Shown here: positions 38,109-46,674 of the stretch, one piece after another
How the letters are laid out: every line of letters begins with the position of its first letter
How positions within the stretch are numbered: the first letter of the stretch is position 1
Made by a program: the position numbers and the translations under genes
The notes under the pieces: model-generated
The model's input: the letters and a program-made list of their open reading frames with translations, nothing else
What the model was told of the DNA's origin: nothing
The model's database searches: none
Virus record (IMG/VR): IMGVR_UViG_3300032562_000004
Location: 171,813 to 235,812 of that record
DNA: 64,000 nt
From: a virus
Reading direction: 5' to 3' (one strand)

Positions 38109-39914
38109 TTATTTAGGTGCGGCAACTAATCGAACATTCTGTGCGATATCGCCTCTGTAGCCGTGTGTTGATTCAGGGTCATCTGCCCCGGTATTGATAG
38201 GTTTGTTAGTTTTCATATTAAATGCGTAAACATTTAATGAACGCCCATAACGTTGTTCTAAATCTTGCCATACTCTTTGGCCGCCTGGGGATTGATATTT
38301 GTCACTAACTAGCGTAAGCCCTTGGTTTTTAACCAACCAAGCATACAAATCTGCGGCACGAATAGGAGCTTTAGGACCTCCATATATACCAAATATTTCA
38401 AATGAATGTGGTTTGTTTGTTCCGCTAATGGTCATTTGACTAACGCGAGTTTTAGGATCAAAAACGGAGTAAGCAGAATCGTTACCCTTGTCCCACTTAT
38501 ATACTTCTAACTGTCCTAAGTTCCCTACTAAGTTACCAAGTAAACGTTTTTCTTTACCTGGAGGCACTGGTTCGCCTTTGTTTACTAAACCTGACTTGTC
38601 TTGATTTTTAGTTTTGATATTGTTATGATAAATCACTTCACTTAACTCTCGTTCTTTATTTACGCGAGCCATATGCTGATCATATGTTTCTTCATCATCG
38701 TCTGACTCTAAGGGAACATAAGCTGGCATAGAAGTCATACCCATATCTCTAGCAGCCACAGCTCTGTGGTTGCCGTCAATAATCCAGCCTTCATTATCTA
38801 CTACAATAGGTTTATTTTTAATGTCTTGTGCTGTAATATCTTTAACATAATTGTAGTCAACTAAGTTGATTTGATCGTACGGACTAACTTCATCTGAATC
38901 TATATGTAAACTAGTTAGAGGTACCGTAGTGAGTTCCCATTTAGCATGATTCATTACAGCATGGTCTATAGTAAATTCATCTTTAGGATGTATTTTTTTA
39001 ACATAAGACAATATTTCTTTGTTACTTTCTTCGCTGACTGGTTCCCATGACATTGGTTTAGCACCTTTAGCGACGGGTTTAAAACCATGACGCTTATATA
39101 ACTTAGTTAATGAGGCTTGACTTACATTACCCTTAGCCCAAGGATACAATGTTAACTTAATACCCGCTTCTTGTGCTTGACGCTGTAGCTCTTTAATAGC
39201 ACGACTACCAACACCTTTGCGTTGTTCGGGCCCGGCCATGATCCAATCTATTTCTACTGTATCAGGTTTCATACTAGGTTTGAGTTTGAACGCGGCAAAT
39301 TGCTGATCTTCGCCTTCTCCCCATACCATAACTTTATCTGCTTGACCATACGGCCAATCAGGATACTGACTATATACCCTGTCAATAAATTCTTGTGCTT
39401 TATTTGATTCTACAGCTTCATTTAAATTTTTTTTTAAAAAAGTATCGGCTAACTTTTTACACAGTAATTTAATCTTGCTATTTTCTGTAATAATGATTGT
39501 AAACTTTTCTTGGGTATTATCTTGTGATGGATCACTATACCCGCAATAAGCTAATTTGATATGTTTTTCATTTAATAAATCTGTACAGCTAACGCCATAG
39601 CGATTATCGCCAGTATCTTCACAGCATGGGCTCAGTGTAGTAATTACAATACTGCCCTTTGGCAATTCTCCGTACTCTTCTTCATACTTGTCTATGGCTG
39701 CTCGTTCCGCATGGATTCTTGAATTTCCATATAGATAATTTACACCAGTGACTAATCTACCCCGAGTATCTAATACCGCGGCGGCTACCATACCATAAAA
39801 GTCTGGATTATCTTGTTGTCCTTCGATGACCATATCGCAAAGCTCAACAAGAACTGCGTCTAGTTTTTCACGACTAAACTTTAGTTTAGGTTGGATAAAA
39901 TCGTTTAAAATCAT
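38109..39914 (-). CDS. Polyvalent-type protein: deaminase, GNAT and ParB-like domains (601 aa)
   Basis: Three enzyme-like domains in one chain. Residues about 15-155: cytidine-deaminase fold with RIHAERAAIDKY (His-Ala-Glu) and LSPCCEDTGDNRYGVSCTDLL (zinc Cys). About 170-300: GNAT acetyltransferase with IMAGPEQRKGVGSRAIKEL (the RKGVGS loop) and LYKRHGF. About 318-420: ParB-like domain with PLTSLHID and PIVVDNEGWIIDGNHRAVAARDMG. The last 150 residues are a further domain (SFEIFGIYGGPKAPIRAADLYAWLV). Such fusions are typical of polyvalent proteins carried by mobile elements and injected with DNA. Targets unknown. Confidence 0.75.
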   Translation of the reverse strand: MILNDFIQPKLKFSREKLDAVLVELCDMVIEGQQDNPDFYGMVAAAVLDTRGRLVTGVNYLYGNSRIHAERAAIDKYEEEYGELPKGSIVITTLSPCCEDTGDNRYGVSCTDLLNEKHIKLAYCGYSDPSQDNTQEKFTIIITENSKIKLLCKKLADTFLKKNLNEAVESNKAQEFIDRVYSQYPDWPYGQADKVMVWGEGEDQQFAAFKLKPSMKPDTVEIDWIMAGPEQRKGVGSRAIKELQRQAQEAGIKLTLYPWAKGNVSQASLTKLYKRHGFKPVAKGAKPMSWEPVSEESNKEILSYVKKIHPKDEFTIDHAVMNHAKWELTTVPLTSLHIDSDEVSPYDQINLVDYNYVKDITAQDIKNKPIVVDNEGWIIDGNHRAVAARDMGMTSMPAYVPLESDDDEETYDQHMARVNKERELSEVIYHNNIKTKNQDKSGLVNKGEPVPPGKEKRLLGNLVGNLGQLEVYKWDKGNDSAYSVFDPKTRVSQMTISGTNKPHSFEIFGIYGGPKAPIRAADLYAWLVKNQGLTLVSDKYQSPGGQRVWQDLEQRYGRSLNVYAFNMKTNKPINTGADDPESTHGYRGDIAQNVRLVAAPK

Positions 39915-39915
39915 T

Positions 39916-41256
39916 TTAGTGGAACATTAGGAAACTGTTGATTACATCCAATCTGTTGGCAGCACGGTCTCCGTGTCCTGCTGGAAATATAACCACATTC
40001 CACTTAGGTTTAGGGCCTTCAGGGATGGTTAACATCTGATCGTATGTGATAATTGATGCTGGATCAATTTTATATCTAGTGGCCAACATTTTTTTAAATT
40101 CTTCCCATGCTTCGGGACTTTTAACCTGTGTACGACCTTTGGCATCTTTAACATATTTCCCTTTAGCATCCGTAACAAACAATGTGCGGAACAAGTCTTT
40201 GGGTAATGTTACAGCATCTTTAACTGCATTTCCTTGAGCTTTGTGTAGTTCAATTTGCTTTTCTTCACCGCGCTTACTTCCCGAACTAAAGTTAACAATA
40301 AAATTATCTGGTTTGTTGGCAGTTGCAGCCGCGGCTATTTTTGTATAAGCATAAAATTTTACATCTGGATTAGTACGAGCAACGTTAAATGCTAGATCTA
40401 AATATTCTTTACTAAAGAAATCTCCAGCATCATGCCAGCGTACAACTAATCTAATACCATGCTTGTCTGCTTTGCCTTTAAGACCTTGTATTTCTTTGTT
40501 AACCATGGCCATATATCCAGCAGGGTCATTGACTAAAAAGTTTAATGCTTGTGCGGCTGACATGCTACTAGCAGGGAACATTACATATCCACCTTTACGA
40601 GCGTAGCAAAATAATTGACATCCGCCAGCACCAGGGCAAGTAGTAATTTCTACAAAATCGCCTGTTTCCTCGTCCACAACAACACCGCTTAATGCTGGCA
40701 ATGTTAAGTCATAAACAATTTCGCCTTCTGTAGCACTCTTACTCATTTTAGCATTAGTGCCTAATAATGAACGAGGACGGGTAGTGATTTGACGGGCCAA
40801 ATCATCTAAATCCCATTCGGTACCTTCGTCATCTTTAGTAATTGCTTTGATATTGCTACCGTGTATGATTGGAGCAAATCTATCTTTCTTTGTCTTAGTA
40901 CCAGTTTTAATACGATCGGCATAGCCTTGTAACTCATCGCGACTCATTCGGCGATGTGGAGCATTTAACCCAATAGCTTCATTTGTAATTTCTTCTACAT
41001 TTAAAATTTTAGCCCCGGGGTGGTGAATCTCAACTTTATGTTGTGCGATTCGTGCGCTCTGAGCTTTGACCTTAAAATGTTTTGTGACACCGTATATATT
41101 TGCTGTAATTCTAAATTGTTTATTAAATTGGCCGGCTGCTAATAACCCACTAATGTCAGATTCTTCAACACCTTGATCTTCAATATGTAACGGAGTGACT
41201 TTAAATCCACCTAGTGTTGTTTGTGCAGATTCAAAGATAAATTCATGGGCTTTCAT
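39916..41256 (-). CDS. GP88-like protein with Cys-rich motif (446 aa)
   Basis: N-terminus MKAHEFIFESAQ resembles the T4 capsid-targeting peptide MKTYQEFIAE. Residues about 49-95 form a small strand-strand-helix unit. From about 150 a domain with TTCPGAGGCQLFCYARKGGY, VVRWHDAGDFFSKEYLDLAFNVA and VKFYAYTK fits the GP88-type family of phage and plasmid proteins, in which CPGxxxCxxxCYA recalls radical-SAM or metal-cluster loops. Its activity is not known. It overlaps the next gene by one base. Confidence 0.65.
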   Translation of the reverse strand: MKAHEFIFESAQTTLGGFKVTPLHIEDQGVEESDISGLLAAGQFNKQFRITANIYGVTKHFKVKAQSARIAQHKVEIHHPGAKILNVEEITNEAIGLNAPHRRMSRDELQGYADRIKTGTKTKKDRFAPIIHGSNIKAITKDDEGTEWDLDDLARQITTRPRSLLGTNAKMSKSATEGEIVYDLTLPALSGVVVDEETGDFVEITTCPGAGGCQLFCYARKGGYVMFPASSMSAAQALNFLVNDPAGYMAMVNKEIQGLKGKADKHGIRLVVRWHDAGDFFSKEYLDLAFNVARTNPDVKFYAYTKIAAAATANKPDNFIVNFSSGSKRGEEKQIELHKAQGNAVKDAVTLPKDLFRTLFVTDAKGKYVKDAKGRTQVKSPEAWEEFKKMLATRYKIDPASIITYDQMLTIPEGPKPKWNVVIFPAGHGDRAANRLDVINSFLMFH

Positions 41257-42731
41257 TAATACGTCCTTTTAAATAATTCTAATTCTTCCATCATCCGATG
41301 GACGATGCCATCTGGACGAAGTTCTTGTGGTTTACCTTGTGCGTCGGTGTCTAATAAAAATGCATTAGCACAACGACCAATTTCTCCTGGACGCACATCA
41401 ACAGTTAGCGCCATTAAGAAGCGTGGATCTTTTGCTTCTGCGGCTGTTGGAATATAGCCCGTAGCTTCATTTAATTCGATAGCCATAAACAATTCAGGAT
41501 GTAGTTGAGCATACTTACGCATCAATACACCAGCTTTGGCATTAGCTTCATTTTCATATGGACTGCCATCTTCTCCAGCGTCTGCTGGAACTGGTCCTAT
41601 TTCATTTTGTTTTTGATGTACAAGTTCGTGTGCTACAGTTCTTAATACATCCATAATATGACGGCCGCCTACACCAACTTCAAGTTCATTGGTTCCATCA
41701 TTGTAGCGTCCAAAAGTTTTGTTTCTTACGGACCATTGTGGGTCACGACGAATTCTTAAGTTAATTTCTTTTTTTAATTTTAAATGGGAAACACAAAAAT
41801 TAATAAAATCTTCAATAATGTCTTTGTCATTATGTTTGTCTTCGTTAGCAAACATACAAGTACTAGGATTGGTTCCGTCTGGAGTAACACCAACTTCATC
41901 TAATTGTGCTTCGTTGGTAAACTCGGAAGTAGTAGGATTAGTACCGTCTGGTGTAATGCCAACTTCTTCGATATAGTCAGGACCAAAACCATATTTTACA
42001 GGAGCTTGTGGCTTACGCTCTTTTAAACTTAACTCTTGGCTTCTTGCTTCTTTACGAGCATTATGTAACTTTTTCAATTCACCACTATTGCGTAGTAATT
42101 TGAAGGCTAAATTTTCTGGGCCAAACTCGCCGTGATTAGCTAGTCCTGTACCACGCATATTTTTAATTTTATCTAATAGAGCATTCATTTGGTCTATAGA
42201 TTTAGATTTAATTGCTTGTTTAATACGCTTACTTAAATCCTTGTATTTGCTCTTAACGCTCATATCATCGATATCAGCGTGTTTGCGTCTAGGAATTTGT
42301 ATCCATTCGTTATCTACAATACTGTAAATTCCTTGACTATGATGTTCTTCGCTTATGTCCTGTACATACAATTCAACAGGAATACCTTTAATAGTAATTT
42401 TATGTTCGTTGTTATAGATAAACTTTTTAGCATCAAAAAGTTCACGATATATTTCTTTGTTTTCGTCATTGCCTAAATCTACAATTAAATGTAAATCTAT
42501 ATCAGAATGTGGAGTATAAGAAAATGCGGCATTACTACCCGAACTTGTTATATCTTTTAAATTTAAGTTGTCGACGCCAAGTGATTCAGCAAAGTCTGAA
42601 GCAATAGCTAATAACTGCTCACGGATTTCAGGATGTAAATGTTCGCTTTTATCCCATAATAAAGGATTAAGTTTATCGTGAAATTTAACTGCGTCTGCTA
42701 AATTGAAGGATTCTAATTGTTCAATGTTCAT
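41256..42731 (-). CDS. Nucleotidyltransferase plus zinc-metallopeptidase fusion (491 aa)
   Basis: Residues about 60-190: polymerase-beta-like nucleotidyltransferase with SSGSNAAFSYTPHSDIDLHLIVD (GS and DxD). About 258-300: two tandem repeats of 23 residues built on EVGxTPDGTNPxT. About 305-400: peptidase domain with TVAHELVHQKQNEIG, the HExxH zinc site. C-terminal 90 residues unknown. Start at ATG 42731; a late box (42737-42743) ends five bases upstream and there is no RBS. Another polyvalent-type protein, perhaps injected. Confidence 0.72.
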   Translation of the reverse strand: MNIEQLESFNLADAVKFHDKLNPLLWDKSEHLHPEIREQLLAIASDFAESLGVDNLNLKDITSSGSNAAFSYTPHSDIDLHLIVDLGNDENKEIYRELFDAKKFIYNNEHKITIKGIPVELYVQDISEEHHSQGIYSIVDNEWIQIPRRKHADIDDMSVKSKYKDLSKRIKQAIKSKSIDQMNALLDKIKNMRGTGLANHGEFGPENLAFKLLRNSGELKKLHNARKEARSQELSLKERKPQAPVKYGFGPDYIEEVGITPDGTNPTTSEFTNEAQLDEVGVTPDGTNPSTCMFANEDKHNDKDIIEDFINFCVSHLKLKKEINLRIRRDPQWSVRNKTFGRYNDGTNELEVGVGGRHIMDVLRTVAHELVHQKQNEIGPVPADAGEDGSPYENEANAKAGVLMRKYAQLHPELFMAIELNEATGYIPTAAEAKDPRFLMALTVDVRPGEIGRCANAFLLDTDAQGKPQELRPDGIVHRMMEELELFKRTY

Positions 42732-42736
42732 TAATA

Positions 42737-42743
42737 TATTTAG
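42737..42743 (-). promoter_or_regulatory. Late promoter, predicted leaderless start
   Basis: CTAAATA ends five bases before ATG 42731; equivalent boxes lie 5 bases before 45558, 1742 and 31153, 4 before 38090 and 7 before 3152, 45944 and 55628. Confidence 0.6.
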
Positions 42744-42745
42744 CG

Positions 42746-42783
42746 TAAAAAACAAAAGCCGTTACAGACTTAACTGTAACGGC
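42746..42783 (-). terminator. Rho-independent terminator after the glycosyltransferase-like gene
   Basis: A perfect 10-bp stem (GCCGTTACAG/CTGTAACGGC, loop TTAAGT) followed by TTTTGTTTTTT on the minus strand, directly upstream of the next late promoter. Confidence 0.92.
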
Positions 42784-42809
42784 CTTTGCCCGTTTATAAA
42801 CTACCCAGT

Positions 42810-43745
42810 TTATTTTTTCTTTTTGCCTTTGCTTGAAGCAACTACAGTAGCTTTAGGAGCTTCTGGTGCTGCTACAGGAGCGTCAGATACAGCGGCTGCC
42901 TGTGCTTGGGCTGGTAATGACTGTGCTGGTTGCTGATTACTAATAGCCAAAGAATGTAAGTCTTTGTATAGTTGATCTTGTGTAGCATAGTCAAATACAT
43001 AGGTGCCTGTGTGCTTGAGCAATACACGCTTGTCTACCCAAACTTTACCACCTAAATCACGCCAGTTTTCGCAGAATGTCCAGTCTTCACTGTAATAACG
43101 ATTCTCGCGAACTGCTGTGTCAAAATATGTTTTCATATAAACATTTAACTCTGGTGGCAAACCAATATCAGAGTTGAAAGGCTTAACTGCTGGGTGGGCA
43201 TTTAACTTCTCAAATACGCCACGCTTCATTAAGAGGAATCCTGTGCCAGTTTTAGTAACTTCTTGTAAGCCATCTGGGCCTTCTTCGGCACCGTCAAATC
43301 CATTAACACACCACTTAACTGGTAAGGATTTCATTGGATACAAACCGCCAATAACATCTACGTCACGATTTAACATAACGAGCAAGTGCCATGGCTCCCA
43401 ACCGATGTCAGCATCGATAAACATTAAGTGTGTTGAATCTGGGTTAGAAAGGAACTTAGCAGTAAGAGTATTACGAGCACGACTAATCAATGACTCATTG
43501 GTCATAGTTTCCATAGTCCAATCAATGCCTAATTGACGGGCTGTATTTGCCCATTTAATGTAGCTCATAAATGTAGATTCAGTAAGCATACCACCATAAC
43601 AAGGCATACAAATATGTACACGGGTAGTTTTTAAGTAATCAATGTTGATTTGCACTTGGCCTGCTTGTGGAGCTGACGGTGCTTGTGCTGTTGGGGTAGC
43701 TGCTTCTGTGGTTGCATCTAGGTTAGTTTGTTGGGTTGATACCAT
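42810..43745 (-). CDS. Glycosyltransferase-like protein, GT-A fold (311 aa)
   Basis: VHICMPCYGGMLTESTF (43-59), ISRARNTLTAKFL (85-97) and HLMFIDADIGWEP (105-117) with a DAD metal site, then GFLLMKRGVFEKL, follow a family of phage GT-A-like proteins. The first 30 and last 50 residues are Ala/Pro/Gln-rich and end in KGKKKK. RBS AGAGGAA precedes ATG, and a strong terminator follows, so it is a single-gene unit. Highly expressed late transferase acting on virion or cell surface is inference. Confidence 0.78.
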   Translation of the reverse strand: MVSTQQTNLDATTEAATPTAQAPSAPQAGQVQINIDYLKTTRVHICMPCYGGMLTESTFMSYIKWANTARQLGIDWTMETMTNESLISRARNTLTAKFLSNPDSTHLMFIDADIGWEPWHLLVMLNRDVDVIGGLYPMKSLPVKWCVNGFDGAEEGPDGLQEVTKTGTGFLLMKRGVFEKLNAHPAVKPFNSDIGLPPELNVYMKTYFDTAVRENRYYSEDWTFCENWRDLGGKVWVDKRVLLKHTGTYVFDYATQDQLYKDLHSLAISNQQPAQSLPAQAQAAAVSDAPVAAPEAPKATVVASSKGKKKK

Positions 43746-43791
43746 GGGTTCCTCTTATAAATGTGTAACATATTTACACGAGTAAGGAGAC

Positions 43792-44730
43792 CTAGTAAAA
43801 TTTTCTGTCGTCTAATTGAATATAAACTTCGTTAATAGGAATAGCTATTTGATTGTTTTTTATTATAGATTTAAATCGCTTATTTGTTACATCAGGATCT
43901 AGTCCAAAATACCTAGCCATATCTTGTTGGGTAGCTATTCTAAGATCCATAATCTTTTCAAATCCATGATATTTAATTCGCGGAGTTGTGTGTGGAAAAT
44001 GTGATCTCATCATAATTGTTTTAGCAGGCACATCGATTGACCCTGATTTTAATATGTAAGGATTGTTTATTAACATCTGATTAACAGGATCTTGAAGATA
44101 TGCGCTATGTATTTCTGATGTTGTTTGATAGAAAAATACGCTGTGATTTAAACTATTTTTCCTACACCATTCTAACGGAGCAAGTGAGCCGATATCGTAG
44201 GTATCGCATACAGGATCATTATTTGGATCAACTTCATTATATATTTTTTGTTCTAACCCTAGCCCAGCACTTTTGCCACCAAAAATACCAAATCCATTCA
44301 TATCTTCTATGTGCTGTAATAGTTCAATTGTATAGTATCTAAAAACATTATTCGACACAAGATTTTGATTAAGATATTTCTTGTAGCCTTCTTTTAAAAA
44401 AGACAGCATATCAAATTCAAAAAATTTGTACTCAACCTTATTTGCTTCGCACCAACTAATAGCGTAACTTATATCGTGTGTGTTTAAATCGTCTGGAAAT
44501 TTGGCAATCAATGCCTTGAAAGGAATATTTGCGTTTTTAAATGTGCTAGCAACAACTTCACTATCAATCCCGCCAGACATACATACCCAAATATCTTTAG
44601 TGGTCGATTCTGCTATAGTGGTAGCAGCAATTTTAATTTCTTCAATCCAAGATAATGGTTTTCTAACACAAGGTGAGTACCAAATTTTGAAGGCAATAGG
44701 ATCGTAATTTATACCAAAACTTTTATACAT
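43792..44730 (-). CDS. PP-loop ATPase, asparagine-synthetase-like (second copy)
   Basis: DIWVCMSGGIDSEVVASTF (about 45-63) is the SGGxDS loop. IPFKALIAKFPDDLNTHDISYAISWCEANKVEYKFFEFD follows the nucleotide-binding order of the superfamily. FGIFGGKSAGLGLEQKIY near 155 resembles the distal loop. No amidotransferase domain and no QueC Cys cluster. Paralogue of the protein at 31162 with low identity. Function unknown. Confidence 0.7.
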   Translation of the reverse strand: MYKSFGINYDPIAFKIWYSPCVRKPLSWIEEIKIAATTIAESTTKDIWVCMSGGIDSEVVASTFKNANIPFKALIAKFPDDLNTHDISYAISWCEANKVEYKFFEFDMLSFLKEGYKKYLNQNLVSNNVFRYYTIELLQHIEDMNGFGIFGGKSAGLGLEQKIYNEVDPNNDPVCDTYDIGSLAPLEWCRKNSLNHSVFFYQTTSEIHSAYLQDPVNQMLINNPYILKSGSIDVPAKTIMMRSHFPHTTPRIKYHGFEKIMDLRIATQQDMARYFGLDPDVTNKRFKSIIKNNQIAIPINEVYIQLDDRKFY

Positions 44731-44739
44731 TATTTGTTT

Positions 44740-45558
44740 TTAATAAAATTTTCGACCAGTTTTTTCGTCGATGAAATTAGGAATTAAATCTTCTTCAAAA
44801 CTTCTATAGCAATGTGCGGCGGTGCGTTCTGCTAGAATTGTTGACTCTAATAATTTTGCTAACTTGGCTCTATGTTGTTTACTTTCATTGCGTACTACTG
44901 GCATAGGTTGATCAATTACATCGCCGTCAAGGTCAGGCTGTTGAATTACTATGTCGCGAGCTTTTTGTGCTACGCCTAATTTCTTATCAAATAATTGTTG
45001 TAGGGCAGTATCATCAGTACCATATAAGTCATGTAAGATTTGTTTACGATCCGCTTCGCTACCATTAGAATACATATTGCGTATTGCTGAAGCAGAGTCA
45101 GCATCTTTGCCTCTAACTTTAAATGTAACAGTTGGAGTAACCATTACATAAGCGTGTTTGGTCAACGGTTGAAGTTTGCCATCTTTAGGATAAGGTTGCA
45201 TATAACTTGGCTCACCGTTCTTTTTAACACCAAACTTGAAGCGTGGATTTTCGCCCATGTCTTTTTCTGATACAGCAAACACTAACGCAGTATTTTCTGG
45301 ATCTGGAATATCTTTTGTAATTTCTTGTGCTTGATAAGGATTGCGTACTTGTACAATGTGACTAGCAGGTATTCCTATTTTTGTAAGCATCTCTACTTTG
45401 TCAGCAAAACTAAAGGGATTTGTCACAGGAGCAGTTACATCAGAAGTAGCTACATACACATTTTCAGCACCAAATTTCTTAGCTAGATAATCGTAGCTAG
45501 ACTTATGACCTTTGTGGCCAGGCTGAAATCTTCCGGGATATATTACAACTGTACGCAT
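44740..45558 (-). CDS. Nucleotidylyltransferase-like protein (272 aa)
   Basis: VVIYPGRFQPGHKGHKSSYDYL (4-25) carries HxGH; SASAIRNMY near 160 is the distal motif. The fold is that of NMN adenylyltransferase or cytidylyltransferases. The C-terminal 90 residues are extra and end in ...EKTGRKFY. Late box (45564-45570) five bases before ATG with no RBS. It is the third HxGH protein of the window. Substrate unknown. Confidence 0.78.
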   Translation of the reverse strand: MRTVVIYPGRFQPGHKGHKSSYDYLAKKFGAENVYVATSDVTAPVTNPFSFADKVEMLTKIGIPASHIVQVRNPYQAQEITKDIPDPENTALVFAVSEKDMGENPRFKFGVKKNGEPSYMQPYPKDGKLQPLTKHAYVMVTPTVTFKVRGKDADSASAIRNMYSNGSEADRKQILHDLYGTDDTALQQLFDKKLGVAQKARDIVIQQPDLDGDVIDQPMPVVRNESKQHRAKLAKLLESTILAERTAAHCYRSFEEDLIPNFIDEKTGRKFY

Positions 45559-45575
45559 TCTAATATTTAGCTATA

Positions 45576-45944
45576 TTAGAATATTACGTTTGCTGAATTA
45601 ATAGTTCCGCCAGTAAAGGATGATACATTGGCTCGCAACCATACGAAATTGCCAATCATATTAATAGCTTGGGTATCTGTAGTAGCTACATTGGCATTAC
45701 CGTAAGTTTCAATTCTGAACCATTCAGCTTGCTGAGTCCAATCGTTCAAACTACCTTCTATAGTAAGAACACCAACAAAATCTGTTGTTTGAATCATAGC
45801 TGTTTGAGCAGATCCTTGTCCGCCATAGTAATTTGCGGCTGGAATAGCATTACCATAAAATTGTGTATTAGCCCCATTATAATTACCAGATGGGATTCTG
45901 TATGTAGTTGGAGGCAATAAACCTTCATTAGTAAAAGTCGTCAT
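45576..45944 (-). CDS. Small structural-type protein (122 aa)
   Basis: Gly/Asn/Thr-rich beta protein: TYRIPSGNYNGANTQFYGNAIPAANYYGGQG, FVGVLTIEGSLND and FVWLRANVSSFTGGTIN. This composition is common in minor tail or fibre-associated proteins of T4-like cyanophages. A CATAAATA box (45952-45959) ends seven bases before ATG and there is no RBS. No enzyme motif. Confidence 0.7.
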   Translation of the reverse strand: MTTFTNEGLLPPTTYRIPSGNYNGANTQFYGNAIPAANYYGGQGSAQTAMIQTTDFVGVLTIEGSLNDWTQQAEWFRIETYGNANVATTDTQAINMIGNFVWLRANVSSFTGGTINSANVIF

Positions 45945-45954
45945 AGTATATTAT

Positions 45955-46674
45955 TTATGCTGGGATGATTTCCAGCGTTTTTCTAATTATACCAGGGGAT
46001 ATAAGCTCTAGCATAACTAGCCAGCCTTCCCCATCGTGATCTATAAAGAAATAATCTTGGGTCCGCAAATAAGGGGACTTTGATAGCCATTTAGCAAAAG
46101 CCGGAGCAACTCTTATAGTATCTTGTTGATTATTAAAAAAGTTAATTAAACTGTCTTTATTAGCTTGTGTTAGTTTTACGCTTTTAAAATAACTTCTGTG
46201 GGTAAACTTAGGAACTTTTAATTTAACAGTATTTTTAGGTCTCGATATTATAGCTTCTGTATATTCCTTATTGTCAAGGAAACTCATAGCATTAAGTCTT
46301 TTAAGTAAAGACATATTGTTACTGTATATCCAACCCAAGTTAACCGATGTAACTAATTTAAAATCAGCGGTTGTTGTAAGTAGTAACTCAGCTAATTCGT
46401 GAAGATCCTCAGAAGTTTTATCAGTAATATCTTTCCAACGCCTTGTTAATATAGTTTGAGCTAGTTGAGGTTGGCCGCCGGGACGAACTAAAGTCCAACG
46501 CTGTTGTGCGACTTCTCGCCACAACTTTCTACGATCAATAATAGCATCGATATAGTTGTGGTCGAGAGTCTTCATAGCACTTACTTCATCTAAAGCAAAT
46601 GCTACGCAGTATCGATATTTGTCGTAAAAGTATCTATCTTTATCGACAGGCTTAAACGTTAGGAGATTCGCCAT
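45955..46674 (-). CDS. Conserved-type hypothetical protein (239 aa)
   Basis: Not recognised. MANLLTFKPVDKDRYFYDKYRYCVAFALDEV opens a mostly helical N-terminal half; a basic middle (PKFTHRSYFKSVKLTQANKD) and a DYFFIDHDGEGWLVMLELISPG strand segment end it. It overlaps the end of clpA by about 23 bases. Start at 46674 rather than three codons earlier is a judgement; no RBS decides it. Confidence 0.7.
   Translation of the reverse strand: MANLLTFKPVDKDRYFYDKYRYCVAFALDEVSAMKTLDHNYIDAIIDRRKLWREVAQQRWTLVRPGGQPQLAQTILTRRWKDITDKTSEDLHELAELLLTTTADFKLVTSVNLGWIYSNNMSLLKRLNAMSFLDNKEYTEAIISRPKNTVKLKVPKFTHRSYFKSVKLTQANKDSLINFFNNQQDTIRVAPAFAKWLSKSPYLRTQDYFFIDHDGEGWLVMLELISPGIIRKTLEIIPA

Noticed and set aside
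41836-41976. CRISPR or direct-repeat array
   Set aside because: Only two imperfect coding repeats within one protein; no spacer structure. No CRISPR array was seen in the window.
43792-44730. QueC (preQ0 synthase) to complete the deazaguanine pathway
   Set aside because: SGGxDS is shared, but the four-Cys zinc cluster and the overall QueC layout are missing; the same holds for 31162-32274.
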